Notes: generated by a model from the letters alone, not told the origin. Counted from the stretch's first letter, positions 1-9,198 are shown. The stretch is DNA of 64,000 nucleotides from an uncultured Flavobacteriales bacterium (GCA_913046365.1 CAJWRM010000005.1:1-64000), one strand, 5' to 3'. Translations and numbers: made by a program.

Positions 1-1
1 T

Positions 2-283
2 CTAGACTCTAGTCTATTAACGGAGCTTATCTTAAAACCGATTTTGGGAATTGAAAATCTGAAAACAAGCAAAGAGGTAGATTTTTTACCAGGGACTTTC
101 GATGCTGAAGCGTTCGCCAAAGAATTGAAAAAAAAGAAGTTTGTATTGGGCATTATGCTTTTTCCTGTCTCTATCGCACAAATTAAAGCTGTGGCAGACG
201 CAGGGTTATACATGCCTCCAAAATCAACTTGGGTGGAACCAAAACTACGCAGCGGTCTCACCATTTATAACCTAAAAGAATGA
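2..283 (+). CDS. DUF1015 family protein, C-terminal end (partial)
   Basis: The frame is open from the left edge of the window, so this is the last ~93 residues of a gene that starts outside. The tail with 'MPPKSTWVEPKLRSGL' and the preceding 'LGIMLFPVSIAQIKAVADAG' are typical of the C-terminus of DUF1015 proteins, a widespread bacterial family of about 400 residues with no firmly established biochemical role. A TTG at 44 is not a true start, because the sequence upstream of it already matches the family. The stop codon overlaps the ATG of the next gene (ATGA), so the two are probably co-transcribed and translationally coupled. Confidence 0.8.
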   Translation, partial: LDSSLLTELILKPILGIENLKTSKEVDFLPGTFDAEAFAKELKKKKFVLGIMLFPVSIAQIKAVADAGLYMPPKSTWVEPKLRSGLTIYNLKE

Positions 284-942
284 TTGGTGAAAATCTAGAT
301 AAAATTAGAAAGGAGCTACCTAAGCATGTCATACTGGTTGCCGTTTCTAAGACCAAACCAATAGAAGCCCTTCAAGAGGCCTTTGACGCAGGCCAAAGAA
401 TATTTGGTGAAAACAAGGTTCAAGAAATGGCTGCGAAATGGGAAGTCCTGCCAAAAGAGATCGAATGGCATTTTATTGGGCACCTCCAAAGAAATAAAGT
501 AAAGTACCTTGCACCGTTTGTATCTCTGATTCATGGTGTTGAGAGCTTAAGACTGCTAAAAGAGATAAACAAACAAGCCTTAAAGTCAAATAGAATTATT
601 GATGTCCTACTTCAATTCTATATTGCAGATGAAGAGACAAAGTTTGGCCTTTCTGAGGAGGAAGCTAATGATTTATTGAATTCAGAAGAATTTAAGCTGC
701 TACAGAATATTCAGATTCGAGGGGTAATGGGCATGGCAACCTTTACAAAAGACCAAGAAAAAATAAGAGGTGAATTCCAAAAGCTCAAAAACATTCAAAA
801 CTCCTTAAAAGCAAATTGCTTCAGTGACAACGATCTTTTTGATGTTGTATCCATGGGAATGAGTGGAGACTATACAACAGCAATAGATGAGGGAAGTACG
901 ATGATCCGTATTGGAAGCTCAATATTCGGTGCTAGAAATTAG
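280..942 (+). CDS. YggS-type PLP homeostasis protein
   Basis: 220 residues, normal for the YggS/PLPBP (COG0325) family, which binds pyridoxal 5'-phosphate in the cytoplasm and buffers free PLP and amino-acid pools without a known catalytic activity. The PLP-binding lysine is K24 in 'VAVSKTKP'. Other family signatures are 'FGENKVQE', 'WHFIGHLQRNK' and, near the end, 'SMGMSGDY' and 'RIGSSIFGAR', which contribute to the phosphate pocket. The start ATG overlaps the stop of the DUF1015 gene by 4 bases. The stop overlaps the convergent M16 peptidase gene by 4 bases. pdxH, which makes PLP, lies two genes away. Confidence 0.93.
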   Translation: MIGENLDKIRKELPKHVILVAVSKTKPIEALQEAFDAGQRIFGENKVQEMAAKWEVLPKEIEWHFIGHLQRNKVKYLAPFVSLIHGVESLRLLKEINKQALKSNRIIDVLLQFYIADEETKFGLSEEEANDLLNSEEFKLLQNIQIRGVMGMATFTKDQEKIRGEFQKLKNIQNSLKANCFSDNDLFDVVSMGMSGDYTTAIDEGSTMIRIGSSIFGARN

Positions 943-2168
943 TCCTTGAGGTCAAAAACTAAAAAGGAAACTTCGGACTTCCTCATGTATGTCTGGGCTA
1001 GCTTCTGAAGCTCATCAGCGGAAATATTGTCAATACTTTTATGAATCTCCTCAATTGTATCAATCTGCCCAAAAGCCAATAAACTTTTACCTAGACTGTG
1101 CATCAGGCCTGAATTCACATCCATACTCAAGGCTAACTGACCTTTAAATTGTTGCTTTACCTTTGTCAACTTTGCTGGACTAATCGGTTTATTTTGAAGA
1201 CGATCCAATTCCTTTTCAATAAGCTTGATTGATTTTTTGATGTTCCGGGACTCACAACCCACATAAACCTGCCAAAATCCAACATCGGCATAAGGCACGT
1301 AGTTTGCTTCCACGCTGTAAGCCAAAACATGTCTTTCTCTTAGAGAAATATTAAGTGTTGCATTCATTGCTGGTCCACCAATCATGTTCATAAGCATAGC
1401 CATGGCGGTTCTACTTTCATTAAAATAGCTCGGTGCCATACCGCCCATTACGAGGTGGGCCTGATAATTGGCCTCCTTACGAATCATTCGAAATGGTTTA
1501 TACCCGGAAAACGAATTTATTTCAATCTGCGAACCACTTTCAGGCATAGCATGAAGATGTTTTTTAAGCATGCGTTCGATTGTCTTGAGTGAAACGTCTC
1601 CCACAAAAGAAACTACTAAGTTCCCTTTGGAAAAATAATCTCGTACAAATCCTTCAAGGTCTTTTTTATTCAAATTCGCCAGCCCCTCTTTAACACCTAA
1701 AATATTATTCCCCAATGCATGACCTTTGAAAAGCTCTTCCTCAAAATCGTCGAAAATTTTATCATAAGGGCTATCTAAATAAGAATTGATCTCATCAAAA
1801 ATAATCTCCTTCTCTTTTTCAACCTCTTTTTTGGTGAAGACTGGATTAATCGAGATATCAGATAAAAGCTCGAGCGCTCGAGCTGTATGAGATTTAGGAA
1901 ATGATGCATGCAAACATAACTCCTCCTTTGCTGTGTAGGCATTTAGCTCTCCCCCAACCTCATCGATACGAGAAATCGTTTGAATCCCATTCCTTTTTTT
2001 TGTGCCTTTGAAAACACAATGCTCTAAAAAATGGGCCAAACCCGTTTGGTTTTCCTTTTCAAAACGACTACCAGCTCTAAAGAAAAATCCAACATGGGCA
2101 ACCTCACTAGGTTTATGGAGATAAACCAATCTCAATCCACTTTTGTACGTGATGCAAGTAGGTTCCAA
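939..2168 (-). CDS. M16 family zinc peptidase (pitrilysin/processing-peptidase type)
   Basis: 409 residues, the size of single-unit M16B peptidases related to mitochondrial processing peptidase. The inverted zinc motif HxxEH is present at residues 46-50 (HFLEH), with the downstream acidic segment 'EKEIIFDEINSY' supplying the third zinc ligand near residue 120-130. The conserved C-terminal 'SLRERHVLAYSV' R/Y segment is also present, so both halves needed for activity are in one chain. No signal peptide is evident, suggesting a cytoplasmic protein that degrades or processes peptides; the substrate cannot be inferred. It lies 4 bases downstream of pdxH on the same strand, so it is probably in the DUF4494-pdxH transcript. 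Confidence 0.9.
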   Translation of the reverse strand: MEPTCITYKSGLRLVYLHKPSEVAHVGFFFRAGSRFEKENQTGLAHFLEHCVFKGTKKRNGIQTISRIDEVGGELNAYTAKEELCLHASFPKSHTARALELLSDISINPVFTKKEVEKEKEIIFDEINSYLDSPYDKIFDDFEEELFKGHALGNNILGVKEGLANLNKKDLEGFVRDYFSKGNLVVSFVGDVSLKTIERMLKKHLHAMPESGSQIEINSFSGYKPFRMIRKEANYQAHLVMGGMAPSYFNESRTAMAMLMNMIGGPAMNATLNISLRERHVLAYSVEANYVPYADVGFWQVYVGCESRNIKKSIKLIEKELDRLQNKPISPAKLTKVKQQFKGQLALSMDVNSGLMHSLGKSLLAFGQIDTIEEIHKSIDNISADELQKLAQTYMRKSEVSFLVFDLKD

Positions 2169-2172
2169 TTAA

Positions 2173-2820
2173 TCAAGGGTTAATGCGGTGTGATGCCCAT
2201 AAATTTTCTTCTTTTTCAAACACAATTCTATCGTGTAATCGCGAAGGTCTTCCCTGCCAAAACTCAAATTTGAAAGGTGCCACTCCATAGCCTCCCCAAA
2301 ATTCTGGCCGATCTATATTTTCTGGAAATCTTTTTTCTAGGTCTGCGATCTTTTGTTCTAAAGTTTCTCGAGACTTTAACGGTCTAGACTGATCCGAGGC
2401 CCATGCACCCAATTGGCTCGAACGAGGTCTTGAATTAAAATATCGGTCACTTTCCTCAGGGGATATTTTTGTTACAATTCCCTGTATGCGAATTTGACGC
2501 TGTAATCCTGGCCAAAAAAACAACATGCTCACACGTGGATTACCATTAATATCATCAGATTTCTCACTCTGGTAATTGGTGTAAAACACAAATTCTTTAC
2601 TACGAAGCTCTTTTAGATAGACGATTCTACTCGACGGTTGGTTATTTTCAGCATTTGCCGAACACAAGGAAAATGCATTCGGTTCTGCTTCTTTGGAGCT
2701 ACATGCTTCATCAAACCATTCCTGAAAGGCCTTGAATGGATCGTTCGCAAATGATTCATCCAGTGCATTCAAGTCAAAATCTTTATGTTCGTCCCTTAGG
2801 CGCTCTATGTGCTTACTCAT
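2173..2820 (-). CDS. pdxH: Pyridoxamine 5'-phosphate oxidase
   Basis: 215 residues, the standard length. PdxH is an FMN enzyme that oxidises pyridoxine/pyridoxamine 5'-phosphate to PLP with O2. Recognisable elements are 'SSRIVYLKE' and 'FVFYTNYQSEKSDDI' (FMN binding), 'FFWPGLQRQIRIQG', 'YFNSRPRSSQLGAWAS' and the C-terminal PNPOx dimerisation region 'FEFWQGRPSRLHDRIVF' ending in 'RINP' (usually RLNP). Its ATG overlaps the end of the DUF4494 gene by 8 bases, which argues for one operon with that gene and the M16 peptidase. Confidence 0.96.
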   Translation of the reverse strand: MSKHIERLRDEHKDFDLNALDESFANDPFKAFQEWFDEACSSKEAEPNAFSLCSANAENNQPSSRIVYLKELRSKEFVFYTNYQSEKSDDINGNPRVSMLFFWPGLQRQIRIQGIVTKISPEESDRYFNSRPRSSQLGAWASDQSRPLKSRETLEQKIADLEKRFPENIDRPEFWGGYGVAPFKFEFWQGRPSRLHDRIVFEKEENLWASHRINP

Positions 2821-3355
2821 TTGTATCTAATTCATCTACAACCTTAGATTCAACGTTTGGATTAAAATCGGTATTGGGTACCATTCCTGTTCCTGATGAA
2901 ACTTCCTTTGGCTCTATCTTCTTGGTGGTTTCATTTGGATAGAAAACCTCAACTATTGGAGACTCAGCAACAGAAATAACTTTATAATCAACCATCAAAT
3001 TTGACATATTATCAGCAAGGTTATCATATGCCTCCTTTACTGTGCTCGCTTCAACTAAAATAAACTGATTGATTTTTTTATTCTTTCCACCATCTGCATC
3101 TGCACTTTCGTAAGAGATTTTACACTTGTACCAGACATTACTGCCATCCAAAGGGAAAATTTCATGAATATCAGTGCGTGCAATGCCCGTCACTAAGAAT
3201 TCCCCATTGATACTCGTGCCGAGCTCTTCGTATATTCTTGCTTCAGCATCGGTGAAGGTCATTCCAGCCAATAAATAGGGCTCAGTAACTCTTTTAAGCG
3301 TTCCGTCTTCGAGCTGTTTTGTGTATTTTAATTTAACGGTAAACCAATTGATCAT
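2813..3355 (-). CDS. DUF4494 domain protein
   Basis: About 180 residues. Start chosen at the ATG at 3355 ('MINWFTVKLKY'), because family members begin just before the W-F pair and the seven residues upstream are not expected. 'RVTEPYLLAGMTFTDAEARI' and 'GEFLVTGIARTDIHEIF' are hallmarks of DUF4494, a family essentially restricted to Bacteroidota and without known function. The last ~35 residues are acidic and low in complexity and look like a lineage-specific tail. It is the first gene of the pdxH transcript (8-base overlap). Confidence 0.85.
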   Translation of the reverse strand: MINWFTVKLKYTKQLEDGTLKRVTEPYLLAGMTFTDAEARIYEELGTSINGEFLVTGIARTDIHEIFPLDGSNVWYKCKISYESADADGGKNKKINQFILVEASTVKEAYDNLADNMSNLMVDYKVISVAESPIVEVFYPNETTKKIEPKEVSSGTGMVPNTDFNPNVESKVVDELDTNE

Positions 3356-3416
3356 AAGTAAATTTTGAGTCAACAAAGATAGTTATGACAAGCTCCAAAA
3401 CCTAATAGAAAATGAT

Positions 3417-3893
3417 TTAATGCCCTGCACTAAATCCAAAAGGCAAAAGATCAATGACGCTGTTGAGAATAAGTGCTCTATTATCCTGGTTTACAATAAT
3501 AATTCGAATCTTATTTTTTTGCCTGTTTTCGGTTTCGAGCATCACCTGTCGACAAGCTCCGCATGGGGACAACAATTTCTCTGAAGGGATTAGATCGCCT
3601 TCAGCAACAATACAAAGTGTTTGAACGGCCTGTTTAGGATAATTCGCCCCGACATAAAATAATACGACACGCTCAGCACATAGCCCTGATGGATAGGCAG
3701 AATTTTCTTGATTGCTTCCCGTAACAATTGCATCGTTATCCAAGCGAACTGAAGCTCCAACCTTAAATTTACTATAAGGAGCATAAGCGGCTTGCATAGC
3801 GTCAAAGGCACGATCAACCAAAATTTGATCCTGAACCGGTAATTCTTTCCAGTTTTCATGTAGCTCGTAAGAAAAAGAATGCTCTTGTTTCAC
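3417..3893 (-). CDS. cdd: Cytidine deaminase
   Basis: 158 residues. Hydrolytic deamination of cytidine and deoxycytidine to uridine forms in pyrimidine salvage. Zinc ligands and catalytic glutamate are visible: C72-A-E74 in 'GLCAERVVLF' and C111/C114 in 'SPCGACRQVM'. 'YAPYSKFKVGA' and 'GSNQENSAYPSGLCAER' form the nucleoside pocket. This C-A-E type is the small homotetrameric Cdd. It is transcribed away from the FKBP genes; the 107-base gap to 4001 must carry both promoters. Confidence 0.95.
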   Translation of the reverse strand: MKQEHSFSYELHENWKELPVQDQILVDRAFDAMQAAYAPYSKFKVGASVRLDNDAIVTGSNQENSAYPSGLCAERVVLFYVGANYPKQAVQTLCIVAEGDLIPSEKLLSPCGACRQVMLETENRQKNKIRIIIVNQDNRALILNSVIDLLPFGFSAGH

Positions 3894-3973
3894 ACTCTAA
3901 TTTACGCAAGAAACAACTAAGGGTTACATTGTATTTTGTACAACAATTTGTGTGACAAAGCTTTAATTTTATG

Positions 3974-3981
3974 TACCTTTG
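3974..3981 (+). promoter_or_regulatory. Promoter -7 box (TAnnTTTG) for the FKBP operon
   Basis: TACCTTTG is a perfect match to the Bacteroidota primary-sigma box TAnnTTTG. It lies 19 bases before the ATG of the first FKBP gene. A TTTG lies about 23 bases upstream as a possible -33 element. The predicted leader is only about a dozen bases. Confidence 0.65.
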
Positions 3982-4000
3982 GGCCTCCTAAAATACAATA

Positions 4001-4600
4001 ATGCAAGAATTAAAAGATAAAGTAAGTTATGCGGTAGGTTTGAGTATCGCCGAAAGTTTGAAAAGCCAACAATTAGGTTCATTAGACCTTAATTTCTTAA
4101 AAGATGGAATTCAGGATGTCTTTGAACAAAAAGAGCTTAAAATCAATCCGCAAGAAGCAAATGGGCTGATACAAGCATATCTCGAAGAAGCTAATACGGC
4201 GGCTTTTGGCGAAAACAAAGAACAAGGAATTGCCTTCCTAGAAACAAATAAAAGCAAAGAAGGTGTTTTTTCTACTGAATCGGGACTTCAATATGAGATC
4301 ATAGAAGAAGGTAAAGGTGATAAAGCCGGAGCAACGGATACGGTAACAGTGCATTATCATGGTACGCTTATAGATGGGACAGTTTTTGATAGCTCAACGG
4401 AAAGAGGAACACCAGCAAGCTTTGGGGTCAATCAGGTTATTCCAGGATGGACAGAAGCACTTCAGTTAATGTCTGTAGGAGCTAAATACAGATTATATAT
4501 CCCTCAGGAGCTGGCATATGGAGCTAATCCGCATCCGGGTGGACCAATCAAGCCTTACAGTGCATTAATATTTGATGTTGAACTCATTGAAATCAAATGA
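4001..4600 (+). CDS. FKBP-type peptidyl-prolyl isomerase, cytoplasmic form
   Basis: 199 residues with no signal peptide. Residues ~1-80 form the helical FKBP_N dimerisation domain ('KDKVSYAVGLSIAESL') found in FklB/Mip-like proteins. Residues ~90-199 are the FKBP catalytic domain, with 'VTVHYHGTLIDGTVFDSS', 'FGVNQVIPGWTEALQLM' and 'YIPQELAYG'. It catalyses cis/trans isomerisation of X-Pro bonds and likely also acts as a chaperone. The stop overlaps the ATG of the next FKBP gene (ATGA), and the two catalytic domains are closely alike, indicating a local duplication with one copy redirected to the envelope. Confidence 0.92.
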   Translation: MQELKDKVSYAVGLSIAESLKSQQLGSLDLNFLKDGIQDVFEQKELKINPQEANGLIQAYLEEANTAAFGENKEQGIAFLETNKSKEGVFSTESGLQYEIIEEGKGDKAGATDTVTVHYHGTLIDGTVFDSSTERGTPASFGVNQVIPGWTEALQLMSVGAKYRLYIPQELAYGANPHPGGPIKPYSALIFDVELIEIK

Positions 4601-5553
4601 AAATAGCCCTTTCAATATTTATTGGACTTCTTTTAGTCTCCTGTTCTGAGGATGCAACAGGATCTAATAAAGAAGCAAGCTCTTCGGGAAAATCTGAATC
4701 AACCTACACAAGCAGTAATATTACCTTGTCTTCGGAACGAGATAGCATATCATACACACTTGGCTTCGAAATGTCGAAACCATTTATAACAGATACTGTA
4801 TTTTCGAAATTGAACAAAACAATAATCGCAGAAGGATTCAATGATGATGTCAAAAACTATTCAGTTGATAGCTGCATGATGATGGTTCAATCATATATGT
4901 CCTCAATTGACCTAAGAAGAGACAAGAGCTTTTCAGATCAATGTGCGCAGAGTATGGGACGATTAAGTAGAAGTGATATTCAAAAAACTTTCACAGACCT
5001 CGAAGCAACAGAAATTATTGATATGAGCACAGTTCAATTAGGTTTTAACGATGGGCTTTCACTTAAAAATGTATTCAAAAATGATTCAATCAGTGTGAAA
5101 AAATTGTTCGCCTCACTAAATACGAAAATGGAAGAAAAGTACAAAATTTCCATTCAAGAGTTTGAAAGAGAAGGGATTGATTTTTTAAAGAAAAACAAAA
5201 ATAAAAAAGGAGTAAAACAAACCTTCTCAGGACTTCAATATGAGGTCTTGAAAAAAGGGAAAGGAAAAAATCCGTCTGCGTCATCAAGGGTAAAAGTCCA
5301 CTATAAAGGAACCTTGCTTTCAGGAGAAACATTCGATAGCTCGTACGAACGTGGAACCCCTTCAGAATTCGGACTAAATCAGGTCATTCCAGGATGGACA
5401 GAAGGTATTCAGCTCATGAAACCGGGTAGTAAATTTGTCTTTTACATTCCACATGAGTTGGCATATGGTCCTAACCCAAATCCAAGGAGTGGGATAAAAC
5501 CATATAGTCTTCTTATATTTGAGGTTGAACTTTTGGAAATTCTAAACCCATGA
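4597..5553 (+). CDS. FKBP-type peptidyl-prolyl isomerase, lipoprotein form
   Basis: 318 residues. The N-terminus 'LLLVSC' is a lipobox with the acylated Cys at residue 16, followed by a Ser/Thr-rich linker, so the protein should be anchored in an envelope membrane. A long, divergent FKBP_N-like helical region covers ~45-200 ('RDSISYTLGFEMSKPF'). The FKBP catalytic domain covers ~205-318 ('VKVHYKGTLLSGETFDSS', 'QVIPGWTEGIQLMKPGS', 'HELAYGPNPNP'). It resembles Mip-like periplasmic isomerases that help fold exported proteins. It overlaps both neighbours by 4 bases, so the operon with the cytoplasmic FKBP and the following lipoprotein is tight. Confidence 0.9.
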   Translation: MKIALSIFIGLLLVSCSEDATGSNKEASSSGKSESTYTSSNITLSSERDSISYTLGFEMSKPFITDTVFSKLNKTIIAEGFNDDVKNYSVDSCMMMVQSYMSSIDLRRDKSFSDQCAQSMGRLSRSDIQKTFTDLEATEIIDMSTVQLGFNDGLSLKNVFKNDSISVKKLFASLNTKMEEKYKISIQEFEREGIDFLKKNKNKKGVKQTFSGLQYEVLKKGKGKNPSASSRVKVHYKGTLLSGETFDSSYERGTPSEFGLNQVIPGWTEGIQLMKPGSKFVFYIPHELAYGPNPNPRSGIKPYSLLIFEVELLEILNP

Positions 5554-6698
5554 TGAAACTCATTTTTGCACTTGCGACACTCATGCTTCTTTTCAGCTGT
5601 AGTGAAAAAATAGATCTTATTGGCGACTTTAAAGAAACGGCAGTAGTATACGGCCTGTTGGACCATAGCGATTCTATGCATTATGTAAAAATAACGAGAG
5701 CATTTATCGGACCAGGAAATGCACTTGAGCTTGCACAAATTGAAGATTCTAGTTATTTCGATGCCGTTGATGCTACCATTGAAGAAATTCAAGGCGGAAA
5801 TGTGCTAAGAACATGGACCTTAAAAGATACACTAATAGAAAATAAAGACACAAATGGTGTTTTTTATGCTCCCTTTCAGAAAGTATATTATTTCAAAACA
5901 CTTCCTACTACGACGTCTAGCTCAGGAGCTTTCGGTACGGTTCAAACCTCTCCGAACGAAATGATGAGTTCTTTAAATCCTGACAATCAATATCGATTGA
6001 AAGCGGTCATCAATTCAGGAGAATTTGAAGTAACCGGAACAACCAACCTAGTAAACGGAATGACAACCACAGCAACCTCTCAAAACTTCACCTTCAAATT
6101 CGCAAGCAATCCGGGAGAATATAAAGCGACGAGTGTCACCATTTCAAATTCAGGAAATGCCTATGTCGTAAATGCCCAATTGGGGATTAGAATAGCTGAA
6201 TACATAGCAGGAGAATCAAGTTTAAAGACGATTAATTGGCAAGTTGGAGAATCTAATGTTTCCCCAAATTCACCAAAAACATTTTCTGCAAATGGTGTTA
6301 CGTTTTATAACCTTGTAAACAACAATGTAACAGAAGATGCGCTAATTGATGAGCGAAATTTTTTAGGTTTTGAAGTAACGATAACTGGTGGATCTGAGGA
6401 CTTAAACAACTACATCACTGTAAATCAACCCTCTAGCTCTTTAGCTCAGAACAAACCAACCTATACGAACCTCGAGGTAACAAATGACTACCGAGTCATT
6501 GGTATCTTTTCTTCGATTCAAACAATAAAAACGTACAGGCCTTTTTATATCTCTCCTCAGCAAGCTTTCATCCGAGCGATTGATAAAAAAAGTACGCAAG
6601 AACTTTGCGAAGGACCCATCACTGGACTCCTACAATTCTGCTCCAAGCACCCCGCGGACAACGTTTTAGGGAATGAGGAGAGCTTTGCATGTAATTAA
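5550..6698 (+). CDS. Lipoprotein, possibly DUF4249-like
   Basis: 382 residues. A clear lipobox ('LLFSC', Cys17) marks it as a membrane-anchored lipoprotein. The first ~60 mature residues ('ETAVVYGLLDHSDSMHYVKI') resemble the opening of DUF4249 proteins of Bacteroidota, which are often near TonB-dependent receptors, but the match is weak and no receptor adjoins it. The rest is Thr/Ser/Asn-rich beta-sandwich-like sequence with a Cys-containing end ('ELCEGPITGLLQFC'). Function unknown. It overlaps the FKBP lipoprotein gene by 4 bases, which suggests the isomerase may assist lipoproteins of this kind. priA starts 15 bases further on. Confidence 0.75.
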   Translation: MMKLIFALATLMLLFSCSEKIDLIGDFKETAVVYGLLDHSDSMHYVKITRAFIGPGNALELAQIEDSSYFDAVDATIEEIQGGNVLRTWTLKDTLIENKDTNGVFYAPFQKVYYFKTLPTTTSSSGAFGTVQTSPNEMMSSLNPDNQYRLKAVINSGEFEVTGTTNLVNGMTTTATSQNFTFKFASNPGEYKATSVTISNSGNAYVVNAQLGIRIAEYIAGESSLKTINWQVGESNVSPNSPKTFSANGVTFYNLVNNNVTEDALIDERNFLGFEVTITGGSEDLNNYITVNQPSSSLAQNKPTYTNLEVTNDYRVIGIFSSIQTIKTYRPFYISPQQAFIRAIDKKSTQELCEGPITGLLQFCSKHPADNVLGNEESFACN

Positions 6699-6713
6699 TA
6701 TACAAAACCCATA

Positions 6714-9194
6714 ATGTCAAATCGGCGCACCTTATTTGCTGATGTGATTTTGCCCGTACCAATTCATAGGGCGTTCACCTACAGGATTCCATTCGAAATG
6801 AATGATGCAGTAGGTATTGGCTTAAGGGTTATTGTTCCGTTTGGAAAAAATAAGCTTCACACTGCTATTGTTGTGAATATTCATGAAAATGTGCCAAATG
6901 ACTACCAATCAAAATACGTTGAGGCAGTATTAGATCATTCTCCGATTATTACAAAGAAACAATTATCATTTTGGAAATGGGTTTCACAATACTATATGGC
7001 GGCTATTGGAGATGTAATGAATGCAGCCCTACCCGCCAATTTCAAGCTAGGTAGTGAGACCAATATTTTATTACACCCTGATTTTGAATCGGGTATTGAC
7101 GGCCTTGATGACAGAAGCCAAGAAATAGTAGAATACTTGGAATCCAAAGGGACCTGCGATCTCAAAGAGCTCTCTGAATTCCTAAATATACAGACGGTTC
7201 AACCCATTGTAAAGACGTTGATTGAAAGGAGAATAATTATTTCAAAGGAGGAAATTAAGCAACGATATGCTGCGAAAACATCAATATGTTACCAGCTTAA
7301 AACTCAATTTCAAAATGAAAATAACCTCAATATTATTTTAGAAGAGTTGGAAAGCAACACGCGACTGAGCAAACAATTAGAAGCTTTGATGCAGATTATA
7401 AAAATTGCCGAAAAGGAAAATGGATATTTCCCGGTACAAAAAAAGATACTACTCGAATGTGGAATTAGTGCATCAGCTCTAGCTACTTTAGAGAAAAAGG
7501 GTGTGCTAAGTGCAGAACGTTTTCAAATTGATAGAGTTCAGCTCAATTCAGGTAAAAATATAGCTTTCAAAAAGCTTACTGAGTCGCAATCCATAGCCCT
7601 AAAACAGCTTGAGGGAGAAATGCTTGAACATAAGGTCACCCTGCTTCATGGTGTGACAGGATCGGGAAAAACAGAGCTATATGTTCAATTGATTCAAGAT
7701 CAGCTTGACCAGGGTAAACAAGTTTTATTTTTGCTACCTGAAATCGCTTTAACCACTCAGTTGATTCAACGTTTATCGGCCTATTTTGGAGAGAAAATAG
7801 GTGTTTATCATTCAAAATTCAATCAGAATGAACGTGTTGAAATTTGGAATAAAGTGCTGCAAGACGATCCTCATGAGTTTAGAATTATACTAGGCGCAAG
7901 ATCTTCAGTCTTTTTACCCTTTCAAAATTTGGGTTTAATTATCGTTGATGAAGAACACGAAAGCTCTTTCAAACAATATGACCCTTCTCCGAGGTACAAT
8001 GGCCGAGATGCCGCCATTGTTCTTGGACGGATGCATGAGGCTAAAGTATTACTCGGTACAGCAACTCCATCTTTGGAAACCTATACGAATGCCAAGCAGG
8101 GGAAATATGGATTGGTATCACTGAAAGAAAGGTATAAGGGTTTACTCATGCCTGAGGTGCTTTATGCCGATTTAAAAAGAGCACGAAAGCTCAAAAATAT
8201 GAATTCTCACTTTTCAAATTTTCTTTTAGAGGAAATGGATCGTGTTTTAAAAAAAGGAGAACAGGTTATTTTGTTTCAAAATAGAAGGGGATATACCCCT
8301 TTATGGTCTTGTGAGGTATGTAATTGGACGCCTAAATGTAGCCATTGTGATGTCTCGCTCACCTATCACAAATCTGCCAACCTGCTCAAATGTCATTATT
8401 GCGGATATTCTACAAACCCAGTTGGATCATGTCCTTCATGCGGAAGTAATAGACTAAATATGATTGGTTTTGGAACGGAAAAAATTGAAGACGAGCTGGG
8501 CCTAATATTTAAAGACCACATCATTAAGCGACTTGATTTAGATACAACTCGCTCAAAAAATGCCTATGAAAAAATCCTCAACGATTTCGATAAAGGCTTA
8601 ATTGATGTGTTAATCGGAACGCAGATGGTTACAAAGGGACTTGACTTTGATAATGTTTACCTCGTTGGCATTCTAGATGCAGACATGCTTTTGAATAGAC
8701 CTGACTTTAGAGCCTATGAGCGTTCCTATCAGCTCATGTCGCAAGTTGCAGGGAGAGCAGGAAGACAAGGGAAACAGGGAAAAGTAATTGTTCAAACGGG
8801 AGACCCTGACCATTGGGTCCTTCAGCTTGTCGGACAACATGATTATGAGCAGTTTTATGAAAATGAAATCATTGAAAGAAAGAACTACCACTACCCCCCA
8901 TTCTATAAGCTCATTTCTTTCACACTAAAACATGAGAACATCCATAGCTTGGATACATCGTCTCAATACTTAGCCGAACTTCTTAAAAATGTCTTTAAGG
9001 AGAGAGTAATTGGGCCTGAATACCCCCTTATTCAAAAGATTAGGAATAAATTTCTGAAAACCATTAAGTTAAAAATCGAAAAAAACGCACCTGACTTAAA
9101 GGTCAAAGAAAAAATAAAGGAAATTATTGACAACTTTTACGCTGATTCAAGCAATAAAAAAGTTCGTGTTGTCATCGATGTAGACCCGCTGTAA
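6714..9194 (+). CDS. priA: Primosomal protein N' (replication restart helicase PriA)
   Basis: 826 residues. A 3'-to-5' superfamily 2 helicase that recognises stalled forks and reloads the replicative helicase. The N-terminal 3'-DNA-binding domain begins with 'FADVILPVPIHRAFTY'. Walker A is GVTGSGKT at 313-320 and Walker B is DEEH at 412-415. The zinc-binding cysteines lie in 'CEVCNWTPKCSHC', 'CHYCGY' and 'CPSCGS'. Helicase motifs V/VI are seen in 'GTQMVTKGLDFDNV' and 'QVAGRAGRQGKQG'. Length and motifs are complete. It may be read from the FKBP-lipoprotein transcript (15-base gap) and ends 4 bases before the convergent sigma gene. Confidence 0.96.
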   Translation: MSNRRTLFADVILPVPIHRAFTYRIPFEMNDAVGIGLRVIVPFGKNKLHTAIVVNIHENVPNDYQSKYVEAVLDHSPIITKKQLSFWKWVSQYYMAAIGDVMNAALPANFKLGSETNILLHPDFESGIDGLDDRSQEIVEYLESKGTCDLKELSEFLNIQTVQPIVKTLIERRIIISKEEIKQRYAAKTSICYQLKTQFQNENNLNIILEELESNTRLSKQLEALMQIIKIAEKENGYFPVQKKILLECGISASALATLEKKGVLSAERFQIDRVQLNSGKNIAFKKLTESQSIALKQLEGEMLEHKVTLLHGVTGSGKTELYVQLIQDQLDQGKQVLFLLPEIALTTQLIQRLSAYFGEKIGVYHSKFNQNERVEIWNKVLQDDPHEFRIILGARSSVFLPFQNLGLIIVDEEHESSFKQYDPSPRYNGRDAAIVLGRMHEAKVLLGTATPSLETYTNAKQGKYGLVSLKERYKGLLMPEVLYADLKRARKLKNMNSHFSNFLLEEMDRVLKKGEQVILFQNRRGYTPLWSCEVCNWTPKCSHCDVSLTYHKSANLLKCHYCGYSTNPVGSCPSCGSNRLNMIGFGTEKIEDELGLIFKDHIIKRLDLDTTRSKNAYEKILNDFDKGLIDVLIGTQMVTKGLDFDNVYLVGILDADMLLNRPDFRAYERSYQLMSQVAGRAGRQGKQGKVIVQTGDPDHWVLQLVGQHDYEQFYENEIIERKNYHYPPFYKLISFTLKHENIHSLDTSSQYLAELLKNVFKERVIGPEYPLIQKIRNKFLKTIKLKIEKNAPDLKVKEKIKEIIDNFYADSSNKKVRVVIDVDPL

Positions 9195-9198
9195 ATAT

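Noticed and set aside
5442-5792. 116-codon minus-strand frame across the FKBP-lipoprotein junction
   Set aside because: Antisense to two supported genes and without recognisable features.
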